Part shown: positions 12,771 to 19,274 of the stretch, piece by piece
Position numbering within the stretch: the first letter of the stretch is position 1
Layout: every line of letters begins with the position of its first letter
Source of the DNA: an uncultured Collinsella sp.
GTDB lineage: Bacteria > Actinomycetota > Coriobacteriia > Coriobacteriales > Coriobacteriaceae
DNA length: 19,274 nt
NCBI GenBank assembly: GCA_902478945.1
Contig: CABSMX010000033.1
Coordinates: forward strand, 1-19,274
Direction of reading: 5' to 3'
Translations under genes and position numbers: made by a program
Notes under the pieces: generated by a model
Told to the model about the DNA's origin: nothing
The model's database searches: none
What the model saw: only the letters and a program-made list of their open reading frames with translations

Positions 12771-14224
12771 TGGCTAATAACACCGTACAGCTTGCGGTCG
12801 AGGAAGCCACCAAGAAGACGACTGCCGGTGATGGTCGCATCGTGCGTATCATCGGCCCTGTCGTCGACGTCAAGTTTGACGGTGCGGTGCCCCCGATCTA
12901 CAACGCGCTCACGGTCGAGGCCGAGACCCCGATCGGTCACCTGAGCACGATCCTCGAGGTTGAGAGCCAGCTTCCGGGCGGCGTCGTCCGCACGGTCGCC
13001 ATGTCCTCGACCGACGGTCTGCAGCGTGGTCTCATTGCCACCGATACCGGTGAGCCCATGAAGATGCCCGTTGGCCCCAAGACACTCGGCCGCATTTGGA
13101 ACGTCATGGGCAAGCCCGTCGACGGCAAGCCTATGCCCGAGGTGGAGGAGTTCTATCCCATCCACCATGCGGCACCTCGTTTTGACGAGCTCACCACCAA
13201 GACCGAGATCTTCGAGACCGGCATCAAGGCCGTCGACCTGCTTGAGCCCTACATCCGTGGCGGCAAAACGGGTCTGTTCGGTGGCGCCGGCGTCGGCAAG
13301 ACCGTTCTGATTCAGGAGCTCATCAACAACCTCGCCCAGGAGCATGGCGGCACTTCGGTGTTCACCGGCGTCGGCGAGCGTACCCGTGAGGGTACCGACC
13401 TTTATCTCGAGATGAGCGAGTCGGGCGTTATCGACAAGACCTGCTTGGTCTATGGCCAGATGAACGAGCCGCCTGGAGCGCGTCTGCGCATCGGTCTGGC
13501 TGGCCTTACCACCGCTGAGTACTTCCGCGATCGCGGCCAGGACGTTCTGCTGTTCATCGATAACATCTTCCGCTTCTCCCAGGCCGGTTCCGAGGTTTCC
13601 GCACTTCTGGGTCGTATGCCGTCCGCCGTTGGCTACCAGCCCACGCTGGCTACCGAGATGGGCGACCTCCAGGAGCGCATTACCTCGACCAAGACGGGCT
13701 CCATTACCTCCGTCCAGGCCGTCTACGTCCCTGCAGACGACCTGACCGACCCGGCGCCTGCCACGACGTTCACCCACCTCGACGCCACCACGGTCCTTTC
13801 GCGTAGCATTTCGTCGCTCGGCCTGTTCCCGGCCATCGACCCGCTCGCGTCTTCTTCTGACGCCCTCGATCCCTCGATCGTCGGCGAGGAGCACTACCGT
13901 GTTGCCGTCAAGGTCCAGGAGCTCCTGCAGGAGTACTCCGACCTTCAGGACATCATCGCCATTCTGGGTATGGACGAGCTGTCCGAGGAGCAGCGCCTTA
14001 CGGTCAACCGTGCCCGTAAGATCCAGCAGTTCCTCTCCCAGTCCTTCCACGTCGCCGAGAAGTTCACCGGCAACCCCGGTGTCTACGTCCGCGTCGAGGA
14101 TACCGTCCGCTCCTTCGCCGAGATTGTCGACGGCAAGGCCGATGACCTGCCCGAGCAGGCATTCCGCTATGCCTCCACGATTGAGGACGTGCGTGAGCGC
14201 GCCCGCAAGATGGAGGAGAAGTAG
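12770..14224 (+). CDS. atpD: F1 ATP synthase subunit beta
   Basis: Beta holds the catalytic sites for ATP synthesis. The 484-residue product has a roughly 20-residue N-terminal extension rich in Thr, Lys and Glu. The beta-barrel beginning GRIVRIIGPVVDVKF comes next, then Walker A GGAGVGKT at 171-178, GERTREG at 202-208 (Glu of GER is the catalytic carboxylate), and LLFIDNIFRFSQAGSEVSALLGR with the Walker B Asp. The DELSEEQ segment of the C-terminal domain, which contacts gamma, appears in GMDELSEEQ. GGAGG at 12759-12763 lies in the end of atpG, and the ATG overlaps the atpG stop. Confidence 0.98.
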   Translation: MANNTVQLAVEEATKKTTAGDGRIVRIIGPVVDVKFDGAVPPIYNALTVEAETPIGHLSTILEVESQLPGGVVRTVAMSSTDGLQRGLIATDTGEPMKMPVGPKTLGRIWNVMGKPVDGKPMPEVEEFYPIHHAAPRFDELTTKTEIFETGIKAVDLLEPYIRGGKTGLFGGAGVGKTVLIQELINNLAQEHGGTSVFTGVGERTREGTDLYLEMSESGVIDKTCLVYGQMNEPPGARLRIGLAGLTTAEYFRDRGQDVLLFIDNIFRFSQAGSEVSALLGRMPSAVGYQPTLATEMGDLQERITSTKTGSITSVQAVYVPADDLTDPAPATTFTHLDATTVLSRSISSLGLFPAIDPLASSSDALDPSIVGEEHYRVAVKVQELLQEYSDLQDIIAILGMDELSEEQRLTVNRARKIQQFLSQSFHVAEKFTGNPGVYVRVEDTVRSFAEIVDGKADDLPEQAFRYASTIEDVRERARKMEEK

Positions 14225-14227
14225 GTT

Positions 14228-14620
14228 ATGCGTATCCGCATCGTGTGCCCCGTGAGCCTCGCCTATGAGGGTGACGCTGCGTTTGTGTCGATTCCGTCTA
14301 CGGATGGCGAGTTTGGCGTTCTGCCTGCTCACTCCAGCGAAATCTGCACGATCGACCGCGGTTACGTTCGCGTTTCCGATAAGGCCATGGGCACTGTCGA
14401 CCACACGTTTGCCGTGGCCGGCGGTTATGCCCAGGTTGCGGAAGATGTCGTGACCGTCCTCGCCGAGCGCGCTTGCGATTTGGCGACCGTCGACGCCGAC
14501 AAGGTTAAAGCTGATATTCAAGGTTTTGAAGAGAAGCTGGGTAATTTGTCGGAGGATGATGCACGCCGCGCCTACCTCTATAATGAAATCGCATGGTGTA
14601 AGCTCAAGCTTGCCCAATAG
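14228..14620 (+). CDS. atpC: F1 ATP synthase subunit epsilon
   Basis: Epsilon sits at the foot of the central stalk and can inhibit ATP hydrolysis. The 130-residue product has the N-terminal beta-sandwich with GEFGVLPAHS (28-37) and the strand FAVAGGYAQVAEDVVTVLAERA (61-82). A C-terminal two-helix domain follows (about 86-128, DADKVKADIQGFEEKL onward), which is the inhibitory part in other bacteria. ATG 14228 is 3 nt after the atpD stop, with GGAGAAG in the end of atpD as ribosome site. It is the last gene before the operon terminator. Confidence 0.95.
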   Translation: MRIRIVCPVSLAYEGDAAFVSIPSTDGEFGVLPAHSSEICTIDRGYVRVSDKAMGTVDHTFAVAGGYAQVAEDVVTVLAERACDLATVDADKVKADIQGFEEKLGNLSEDDARRAYLYNEIAWCKLKLAQ

Positions 14621-14656
14621 TCAAACGATTTAGCGTTCGACCATTTGCGAACACAT

Positions 14657-14695
14657 CATGCCCGGGATGGCCCAGCCACCCCGGGCATGCTTTTT
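14657..14695 (+). terminator. atp operon terminator
   Basis: CATGCCCGGG (14657-14666) pairs perfectly with CCCGGGCATG (14680-14689). TGG/CCA extends the stem inward past an A-C mismatch, and CTTTTT follows. It is a strong Rho-independent terminator. The T-run ends one base before the ribosome site of murA, so murA mRNA must come from read-through or from a promoter inside or upstream of the hairpin. Confidence 0.9.
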
Positions 14696-14708
14696 GAAAG
14701 GGTAGACC

Positions 14709-15992
14709 TTGGATATTATCCGCGTTGAGGGTGGCCACGCCATCGGAGGCTCCGTGCCCGTCTCGGGTGCCAAGAACTCCGCGCTCAAACTCATGGCGGC
14801 AACGCTTCTGGCGCCGGGCAAGACGACGCTGCAGAACGTGCCCGATATTTCCGATGTCCACGTGATGGGCAAGGTGCTCAAGGGCATGGGCGCCACGATT
14901 GAAGTTCTCGATGAGCACACGCTCGAAATCGATACCTCCCAGGTTGATTCCTGGGAGGCTCCCTACGAGCTTGTCGCCAAGATGCGCGCCTCTACGGCCG
15001 TGATGGGCCCCCTGCTGGGTCGTTTCCATCGCGCCAAGATCGCCATGCCGGGCGGCTGCAACCTAGGCGCTCGCAAGATCGATATGCATATCTTGGGTCT
15101 CGAGGCTCTGGGCGTCGAGTTCGACACCGCCCACGGCTACATCAACGCTAATGCGCCCCAAGGTCTGCGCGGTACCACCGTCACGCTCGAGTTTGCCAGT
15201 GTCGGTGCGACCGAGAACCTCATTATGGCATCCGTGCGCGCGCAGGGTACCACGGTTATCGACAACGCGGCCCGCGAGCCCGAGATCGTCGACCTCGCCA
15301 ACATGCTCAACGAGATGGGTGCCAAGATCATCGGCGCGGGCACGCCCGTCGTGACCATCGAGGGCGTGGAGGAGCTGCATCCCGTTACCCATTGCGTGGT
15401 GGGAGACCGTATCGAGGCTGGCACCTTTATCGTCGCCGGCGCCCTCATGGCCGATGAACGCGGCGTCGATGTTACGGGCTTCTGCCCCATCCACCTGGGC
15501 ATGGTGCTCAAAAAGATGGAACTTATGGGCATCGAGTGCGAGCGTATCGAGAACGGTGTCCACGTCAATCGCGCCGAGCGCATCAAGCCGGTCGATATCC
15601 AGACGCTTCCGTTCCCGGGTTTCCCGACCGACATGCAGGCGCAGATCATGGTGCTTTCGGCCCTTGCCGACGGAAGCTCCGTAATTACCGAGAACATCTT
15701 CGAGAACCGCTTCATGTTCGCCTCCGAGCTCGTGCGTATGGGTGCCGATATTCGTATCGAGAGCCATCACGCCATGATTCACGGCGTCAAGGGCTTCTCG
15801 GGCGCACAGGTCACCTCACCCGACCTGCGTGGTGGCGCGGCTCTTGTGGTTGCCGGTCTTATCGCCGATGGCGTTACCGAGGTCTCGGCCATCCATCACA
15901 TCAAACGTGGCTACGAGCGGTTTGTCGAAAAGCTGCAGGCGCTTGGCGCGCATGTCGAACATGCCACCGTTCCCGATCCCGTCATCTACTAA
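14709..15992 (+). CDS. murA: UDP-N-acetylglucosamine 1-carboxyvinyltransferase
   Basis: MurA transfers enolpyruvate from PEP to UDP-GlcNAc, the first committed step of peptidoglycan synthesis in the cytoplasm. The 427-residue length is typical. It has GAKNSALKLMAA with Lys22 and Asn23 in the catalytic positions, and MRASTAVMGPLL (92-103). The active-site Cys117 in PGGCNLGAR is the residue alkylated by fosfomycin; Cys rather than Asp predicts sensitivity at the target level. PFPGFPTDMQAQ and the C-terminal RGGAALVVAGL blocks are also present. The start is TTG 14709 with GAAAGGG at 14696-14702; no ATG or GTG is better placed. The LCP gene follows 12 nt after the stop. Confidence 0.97.
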   Translation: MDIIRVEGGHAIGGSVPVSGAKNSALKLMAATLLAPGKTTLQNVPDISDVHVMGKVLKGMGATIEVLDEHTLEIDTSQVDSWEAPYELVAKMRASTAVMGPLLGRFHRAKIAMPGGCNLGARKIDMHILGLEALGVEFDTAHGYINANAPQGLRGTTVTLEFASVGATENLIMASVRAQGTTVIDNAAREPEIVDLANMLNEMGAKIIGAGTPVVTIEGVEELHPVTHCVVGDRIEAGTFIVAGALMADERGVDVTGFCPIHLGMVLKKMELMGIECERIENGVHVNRAERIKPVDIQTLPFPGFPTDMQAQIMVLSALADGSSVITENIFENRFMFASELVRMGADIRIESHHAMIHGVKGFSGAQVTSPDLRGGAALVVAGLIADGVTEVSAIHHIKRGYERFVEKLQALGAHVEHATVPDPVIY

Positions 15993-16004
15993 TGCAGGTT
16001 GCCT

Positions 16005-17231
16005 ATGTTTAACAAGAAGCCCCTAGCGGATAACACCCGAAGACCCTCGACTGGTGCGCAGGCCAAGATTTACAGTCGCGACAATGTCGCACGCTATTCC
16101 GAGCGCGCCCGTCAGCGCCGTCGCGGCCGCACGGTTCGCCGTGTCGCGCTCATCGCCGTGCTCGGTGTGTTGCTGAGCGCCACGACCGCTGCAGGTCTGT
16201 GGTTTGCCACTATCATGGGCAAGCTTGGTGACTCCAATGTCATTACCAACAACCTGCGCCAGATTCTGGTCGATACCGATGAGGCAAAAGATCCGTTCTA
16301 CGTGTTGCTTCTTGGTACCGACGGTCGTCCGGGCGAGGATACGTATCGTGCCGACTCGATTATCCTGGCTCGCATTGACCCTACGAAAAAGCAGGCAACG
16401 CTTATCTCCATTCCGCGCGATACCAAGGTCGTGTACAAGGGCGAGACCATGAAGATTAACGCCTGTCATACGCATGGCGGCGCCGAGGCCATGGTCCAGG
16501 CGGTCAACGAGCTGTGCGGCGTGCAGATTTCTCACTATGCCGAGGTCAGCTTTGACGGCATGCAGTCGCTTATTGATTCGGTTGGTGGTATCGACATCAA
16601 CGCGACTGATGACGTCGACGATCCCGAGCATCTGGATATTAAGATTACTGCCGGCCAACAGCATATGGATGGCGCTACTGCCCTTACCTACGCCCGTTGC
16701 CGTTACACCTATGCCGACGGCGACTATACGCGCATGCGCCACCAGCGTCAGGTGCTTGGCGCCCTCGCCAACCAGATTCTCAACAACTTTGACGCCACCA
16801 AGGTCTTTGATCTGGTCAACTCACTGTCCGACATGCTCGTAACCGATATGAGCGTTCAGGATATCGTCTCCACGGTCAATGCCATGCGCGGCATGGATGT
16901 CGAGGGCATCTACTCGGCCAACCTGCCTTCGTATGCTGACGACAGCACTATGATCGACGGCGTGAGCTATGTCTTTGCCTACGAAGACGAGCTTAAGGAA
17001 ATGATGGCCCGCGTCGACGCCGGTGAGGATCCCAAGGGTCCCAACACCATGGGCCTTTCAGACGGCTCCAGCTCCACGATCGGTGACCTCAACAACAATA
17101 CGTCCGAGGACTACGCATATGGCACCGCGACCTCGTCGGGTGGCTCGGACGATTCCGACGATTCGAGCGACGGCTCCGATTACTACGAAGAGCCCACCGG
17201 TGACGGCAACGGCTACGAAGCCAACTATTAG
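16005..17231 (+). CDS. LytR-CpsA-Psr (LCP) family cell-wall glycopolymer ligase
   Basis: LCP proteins attach teichoic acids, capsule or other glycopolymers from lipid carriers to peptidoglycan on the outer face of the membrane. The 408-residue product has a basic cytoplasmic N-terminus (RRPSTG to RQRRRGRTVRR, about 12-46), one membrane helix (47-70) and an LCP domain (about 97-265). The domain shows FYVLLLGTDGR (98-108), DTYRADSIILARID (112-125), ISIPRDT (134-140) and ALTYARCRYTYADGDYTRMRHQRQV (226-250), with the Arg/Asp residues that bind the pyrophosphate lipid. The C-terminal 50 residues are acidic and Ser/Asp/Gly-rich, probably disordered. ATG 16005 is chosen for the AGG at 15996-15998; an in-frame TTG two codons earlier is less likely. 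It is co-transcribed with murA. Confidence 0.92.
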   Translation: MFNKKPLADNTRRPSTGAQAKIYSRDNVARYSERARQRRRGRTVRRVALIAVLGVLLSATTAAGLWFATIMGKLGDSNVITNNLRQILVDTDEAKDPFYVLLLGTDGRPGEDTYRADSIILARIDPTKKQATLISIPRDTKVVYKGETMKINACHTHGGAEAMVQAVNELCGVQISHYAEVSFDGMQSLIDSVGGIDINATDDVDDPEHLDIKITAGQQHMDGATALTYARCRYTYADGDYTRMRHQRQVLGALANQILNNFDATKVFDLVNSLSDMLVTDMSVQDIVSTVNAMRGMDVEGIYSANLPSYADDSTMIDGVSYVFAYEDELKEMMARVDAGEDPKGPNTMGLSDGSSSTIGDLNNNTSEDYAYGTATSSGGSDDSDDSSDGSDYYEEPTGDGNGYEANY

Positions 17232-17232
17232 A

Positions 17233-17260
17233 GTTACGCGGGCTTACCAGCCCGCGTAAC
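17233..17260 (+). other. TACC-tetraloop hairpin after the LCP gene
   Basis: GTTACGCGGGCT (17233-17244) pairs perfectly over 12 bp with AGCCCGCGTAAC (17249-17260) around the loop TACC. It begins 1 nt after the stop codon and lies immediately before repeat copy 2. The stem has no similarity to that of the hairpin after prfA, but loop and position are the same. Confidence 0.75.
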
Positions 17261-17264
17261 GGCT

Positions 17265-17379
17265 CGACGCTGCGCGCCGCCCAGAGCGACAATTTGTCAT
17301 TCAAAAGGCAGGGCATGACCAGAAGGTCAATGCCCTGCCTTTTTCATGCCAACTTGTTCGCTCTGGGCAGCGCTCGCTG
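17265..17379 (+). repeat. 115-bp dispersed structured repeat, copy 2
   Basis: It aligns without gaps to 1724-1838 with eight differences. Two pairs of differences are compensatory (A17285/T17362 in the outer stem; G17311/C17335 in the inner stem). One is a bulged base (17329). Three lie in the outer 3' flank, of which G17367 creates an additional C-G pair with C17280. It starts 33 nt after the LCP stop codon (34 nt for copy 1 after prfA). The conserved fold with changed sequence indicates selection on structure, or separate insertions of members of a structured family. Confidence 0.85.
17303..17344 (+). terminator. Intrinsic terminator inside repeat copy 2
   Basis: A 14-bp perfect stem (17303-17316 with 17330-17343) is capped by GACC-AGAA-GGTC with a bulged A (17329) and ends in TTTTT. 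It should terminate the murA-LCP transcript, ahead of the bidirectional terminator at 17421-17462. Confidence 0.85.
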
Positions 17380-17420
17380 ACGTTGGCTCAACCTGCGATG
17401 CCGACTACTTTTCTTGCACC

Positions 17421-17462
17421 AAAAATCGCCCCGTTCTCGGTTTTGAGGACGAGGCGATTTTT
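17421..17462. terminator. Bidirectional terminator between LCP gene and pepT
   Basis: AAAAATCGCC (17421-17430) pairs with GGCGATTTTT (17453-17462). After a C-A mismatch, CGTTCTC (17432-17438) pairs with GAGGACG (17445-17451) with one wobble, around a GGTTTT loop. T-runs on both strands fit its place between two convergent genes; it lies 23 nt beyond the pepT stop. Confidence 0.88.
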
Positions 17463-17485
17463 CTTACCTAGATTATGCGAGTTCC

Positions 17486-18733
17486 TTATGCAAAGCGGGC
17501 GACGAGCTCCTGCAGGACGCCGGTCATCTTGACGAGCGAGCTGACCGGGACAAACTCGTTGACGCCGTGGTAACAGTAGCCGCCTGTCGAGAGGTTGGGG
17601 CAGGGCAGGCCGCGGAACGACAGCTGTGCGCCGTCGGTGCCGCCGCGAATCGGCAGCACTTTGGGCTCAACGCCGCAGGCAAGGTAGGCTTCCTTGGCAA
17701 CATCAATAAGCTCCGGGTAGTCGCGAACGATCTCGGCCATGTTGCGGTACTGGTGCTTAATCTCGACCGTTACGCGCTCCTCGCCCAGTCGCTGGTTGAG
17801 CAGTGCGGCGGCGGCATTCATCAGCTCGAGTTTCTGCTGGAACTTGGCGGCATCGTGATCACGGACGATATAGCGCGCCGTGGCATGGTCGACCGTTGCC
17901 GAGATGCCCTCAAGGTGATAGAAGCCCTCGTAGCCCTCGGTGTATTCCGGGCGCTGCTCGTAGGGGAGCAGGGCGTTGAAGTCGCAGAACAGGTTGCCCG
18001 CGTTGACCATGCGCCCCTTGGCGTCGCCGGGGTGAATGGACTGGCCCTCAAAGCGAACGGTTGCCTCGGCGGCGTTGAAGCACTCCCACTCAAGCTCGCC
18101 AACCGGACCACCGTCGACCGTGTAGGCGTACTTGCAGCCGAAGGCCTGGATATCCAACAGCTCGGCACCGTGACCGATTTCCTCGTCCGGGCAGAAGCAG
18201 ATACCGAGCGCGGGGTGGGGCAGGGAGGGATCCTGCGCGATGCGAGCGACGAGTGCCATGATTTCGGCGACACCCGCCTTGTCGTCGGCGCCCAGCAGTG
18301 TGGTGCCGTCACTGCAGACAAGGTCCTCACCCACCAGGTTATTGAGGGCAGGAAGTTTGGCGGTGCTCATGGACACGGGCTTGCCGTCGACGATGCCGCA
18401 AACCAGATCGCCGCCCTCGTAGTGCACGATGTGCGGCGCTACGCCGGCGCCCGGCGCGACCTCGGTGGTATCGAGGTGCGCGATCAGGCCCAGGGCGGGC
18501 TTATTCTCGGAACCGGCGCTAGCGGGAATGTGCGCGCAGACATAGGCGTTTTCGGTTACATGGGCATCGGTTGCACCCAGCTCGCGCAGTTCCTCGGCAA
18601 GCACGTTGGCAAGGTCAAACTGTACGGTGCTCGACGGCACCTGGTCGCAGTTGGCATCCTCGGACTGCGTGTTGATCTGGACATAGCGCAAAAAACGCTC
18701 GAGGACGTCGGGGTTCGTGGTGGTGTTTTCCAT
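17486..18733 (-). CDS. pepT: Peptidase T (tripeptide aminopeptidase)
   Basis: PepT is a dinuclear-zinc M20B peptidase that removes the N-terminal residue of tripeptides in the cytoplasm. The 415-residue product is close to the 408 of E. coli. Metal and catalytic residues are visible: IAHLDT (His86, Asp88), LGADDKAG (Asp150), CPDEEIGHG (Glu184 and Glu185), YTVDGG (Asp207), and CYHGVNEFV (His389). SIHPGDAKGRMVNA (232-245) lies in the lid domain. The start is taken at 18733 because GGAG (complement of 18742-18745) lies 8 nt upstream. The frame stays open for 32 more codons, but those would run across the palindrome at 18781-18800 and have no family match. It is transcribed divergently from the DtxR-type regulator. 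Confidence 0.95.
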   Translation of the reverse strand: MENTTTNPDVLERFLRYVQINTQSEDANCDQVPSSTVQFDLANVLAEELRELGATDAHVTENAYVCAHIPASAGSENKPALGLIAHLDTTEVAPGAGVAPHIVHYEGGDLVCGIVDGKPVSMSTAKLPALNNLVGEDLVCSDGTTLLGADDKAGVAEIMALVARIAQDPSLPHPALGICFCPDEEIGHGAELLDIQAFGCKYAYTVDGGPVGELEWECFNAAEATVRFEGQSIHPGDAKGRMVNAGNLFCDFNALLPYEQRPEYTEGYEGFYHLEGISATVDHATARYIVRDHDAAKFQQKLELMNAAAALLNQRLGEERVTVEIKHQYRNMAEIVRDYPELIDVAKEAYLACGVEPKVLPIRGGTDGAQLSFRGLPCPNLSTGGYCYHGVNEFVPVSSLVKMTGVLQELVARFA

Positions 18734-18780
18734 AAAGACCGCTCCAATCTTGGTCGTCGTGTGCAACAAGAACTCTAGCA

Positions 18781-18800
18781 CGGTATGCCGCGGCATACCG
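18781..18800. promoter_or_regulatory. Perfect 20-bp palindrome, probable operator
   Basis: CGGTATGCCGCGGCATACCG reads identically on both strands with no spacer and lies in the 120-nt gap between pepT and the divergent regulator gene. It would cover the -35 zone of a possible promoter in each direction (TAGAAT at 18817-18822 on +, TAGAGT as the complement of 18772-18777 on -). A dimeric repressor such as the adjacent DtxR-type protein is the obvious candidate ligand. Confidence 0.65.
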
Positions 18801-18822
18801 CGACACTTGGATGGGGTAGAAT
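18794..18822 (+). promoter_or_regulatory. possible promoter of the DtxR-type gene
   Basis: TAGAAT (18817-18822) matches five of six -10 positions. The -35 zone falls in the right half of the palindrome and matches consensus poorly. The implied start near 18829 leaves a leader of about 25 nt with GAAGGGA as ribosome site. Confidence 0.35.
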
Positions 18823-18853
18823 CAGCCATTGAGTGCAGAAGGGACGGATGTTC

Positions 18854-19274
18854 ATGGATACGACAAATAGCTCGCGCGAGCTACACCTAACGGTGGCGAA
18901 CGAAGACTACTTGGAGTGCATGGTTCGCATCGAAAGCGAAGATGGGGAGACCAGCGGCGTGCGGTCGGTCGATATCGCACAGCGCCTTGGCGTCTCGAAG
19001 GCATCGGTCAACAAGGCGGTTTCGGCTCTCAAGGCATCCGAGCTTGTCGAACAGTCTCACTACGGCAAAGTTATCCTGACTGACCGTGGGCGCGAGGTCG
19101 GCTCGGCTATCTGGTATCGCCATCGTCTGGTCCGCACGTTTTTGGTCCAGGAGCTCGGCGTCGATTTTGAGCGCGCCGATGCCGAGGCCTGCATGATGGA
19201 GCATGCGCTTTCCGAGGATACGATGAACCGCTGGCTCGCCTATCTCGAAAAGCAGGGAATCAGCGTCGAGGAAT
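18854..19274 (+). CDS. DtxR/MntR-family metal-dependent transcriptional regulator, 5' part
   Basis: The frame stays open to the window end, giving the first 140 residues. An N-terminal winged helix (about 10-80) contains the recognition-helix pattern DIAQRLGVSKASVNKAVSALK (40-60). It is followed by the dimerisation segment with WYRHRLVRTFLVQELGV (87-103) and EACMMEHALSE (111-121), the usual DtxR/MntR layout. Possible ligands are Asp18, Glu21, His90, Cys113, Glu116 and His117. This mixes MntR-type (Asp, Glu near the N-terminus) with DtxR-type (Cys) positions, so iron or manganese cannot be chosen. ATG 18854 has GAAGGGA 9 nt upstream; an ATG at 18848 would be too close to it. These proteins usually repress metal uptake when metal-loaded. 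Confidence 0.88.
   Translation, partial: MDTTNSSRELHLTVANEDYLECMVRIESEDGETSGVRSVDIAQRLGVSKASVNKAVSALKASELVEQSHYGKVILTDRGREVGSAIWYRHRLVRTFLVQELGVDFERADAEACMMEHALSEDTMNRWLAYLEKQGISVEE

Noticed and set aside
12704..14617. 637-codon open frame on the minus strand
   Set aside because: It is antisense to atpD and atpC. High-GC codon bias removes stops from this frame. The opposite strand encodes textbook beta and epsilon subunits.
17567..18778. 403-codon open frame on the + strand over pepT
   Set aside because: Shadow of pepT, which has all metal-binding motifs on the minus strand.
1..19274. CRISPR arrays, tRNA or rRNA genes, transposases, prophage genes
   Set aside because: No regularly spaced repeats, tRNA-like folds, rRNA blocks or mobile-element proteins were seen in either strand.

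Overview
The window looks like chromosomal DNA from a high-GC Gram-positive bacterium, most likely a gut Coriobacteriia member close to Collinsella. That placement is inferred from codon use, the protein sequences and the gene order; no database was searched. Nearly everything is core housekeeping on the + strand. The order prfA, prmC, sua5, upp, atp operon, murA parallels the classic Bacillus locus, but with hicAB inserted between prmC and sua5 and a glycerol kinase in the slot where rpiB/glyA sit in Bacillus.

Layout. 1-372: 3' end of an M20 peptidase. 373-621: structured leader. 622-1689: prfA (release factor 1). 1690-2281: a 592-nt gap holding a hairpin, one copy of a dispersed repeat with an intrinsic terminator, a second terminator-like hairpin and a possible prmC promoter. 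2282-3541: prmC, which methylates release factors and carries an unusual insertion. 3610-4253: hicAB toxin-antitoxin pair with its own promoter and operator-like inverted repeat. 4388-5131: sua5, for tRNA t6A synthesis. 5145-6686: glpK-like kinase. 6809-7456: upp, uracil salvage. 7737-14620: complete F1Fo ATP synthase operon (small AtpI-like membrane protein, then a, c, b, delta, alpha, gamma, beta, epsilon), closed by a strong terminator. 14709-15992: murA. 16005-17231: LytR-CpsA-Psr (LCP) ligase, in an operon with murA. 17232-17485: second copy of the repeat and a bidirectional terminator. 17486-18733 (minus strand): pepT. 18854-19274: 5' part of a DtxR/MntR-type metalloregulator, divergent from pepT across a perfect 20-bp palindrome.

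Functionally the window joins translation termination and fidelity (prfA, prmC, sua5), salvage and glycerol metabolism (upp, glpK), energy conversion (atp) and cell envelope building (murA, LCP).

The least explained signal is a 115-bp intergenic element present twice, downstream of prfA and of the LCP gene. The copies are 107/115 identical with no indels. Four of the eight differences form two compensatory base-pair swaps in two nested stems. Each copy is preceded, at the same distance within 1 nt, by a hairpin with an unrelated stem but the same TACC tetraloop. Other points of interest are the PrmC and Sua5 insertions, a b-subunit with a Sec-like signal peptide, substitutions at ATP-contact positions in the glycerol kinase, and a mixed DtxR/MntR metal site.
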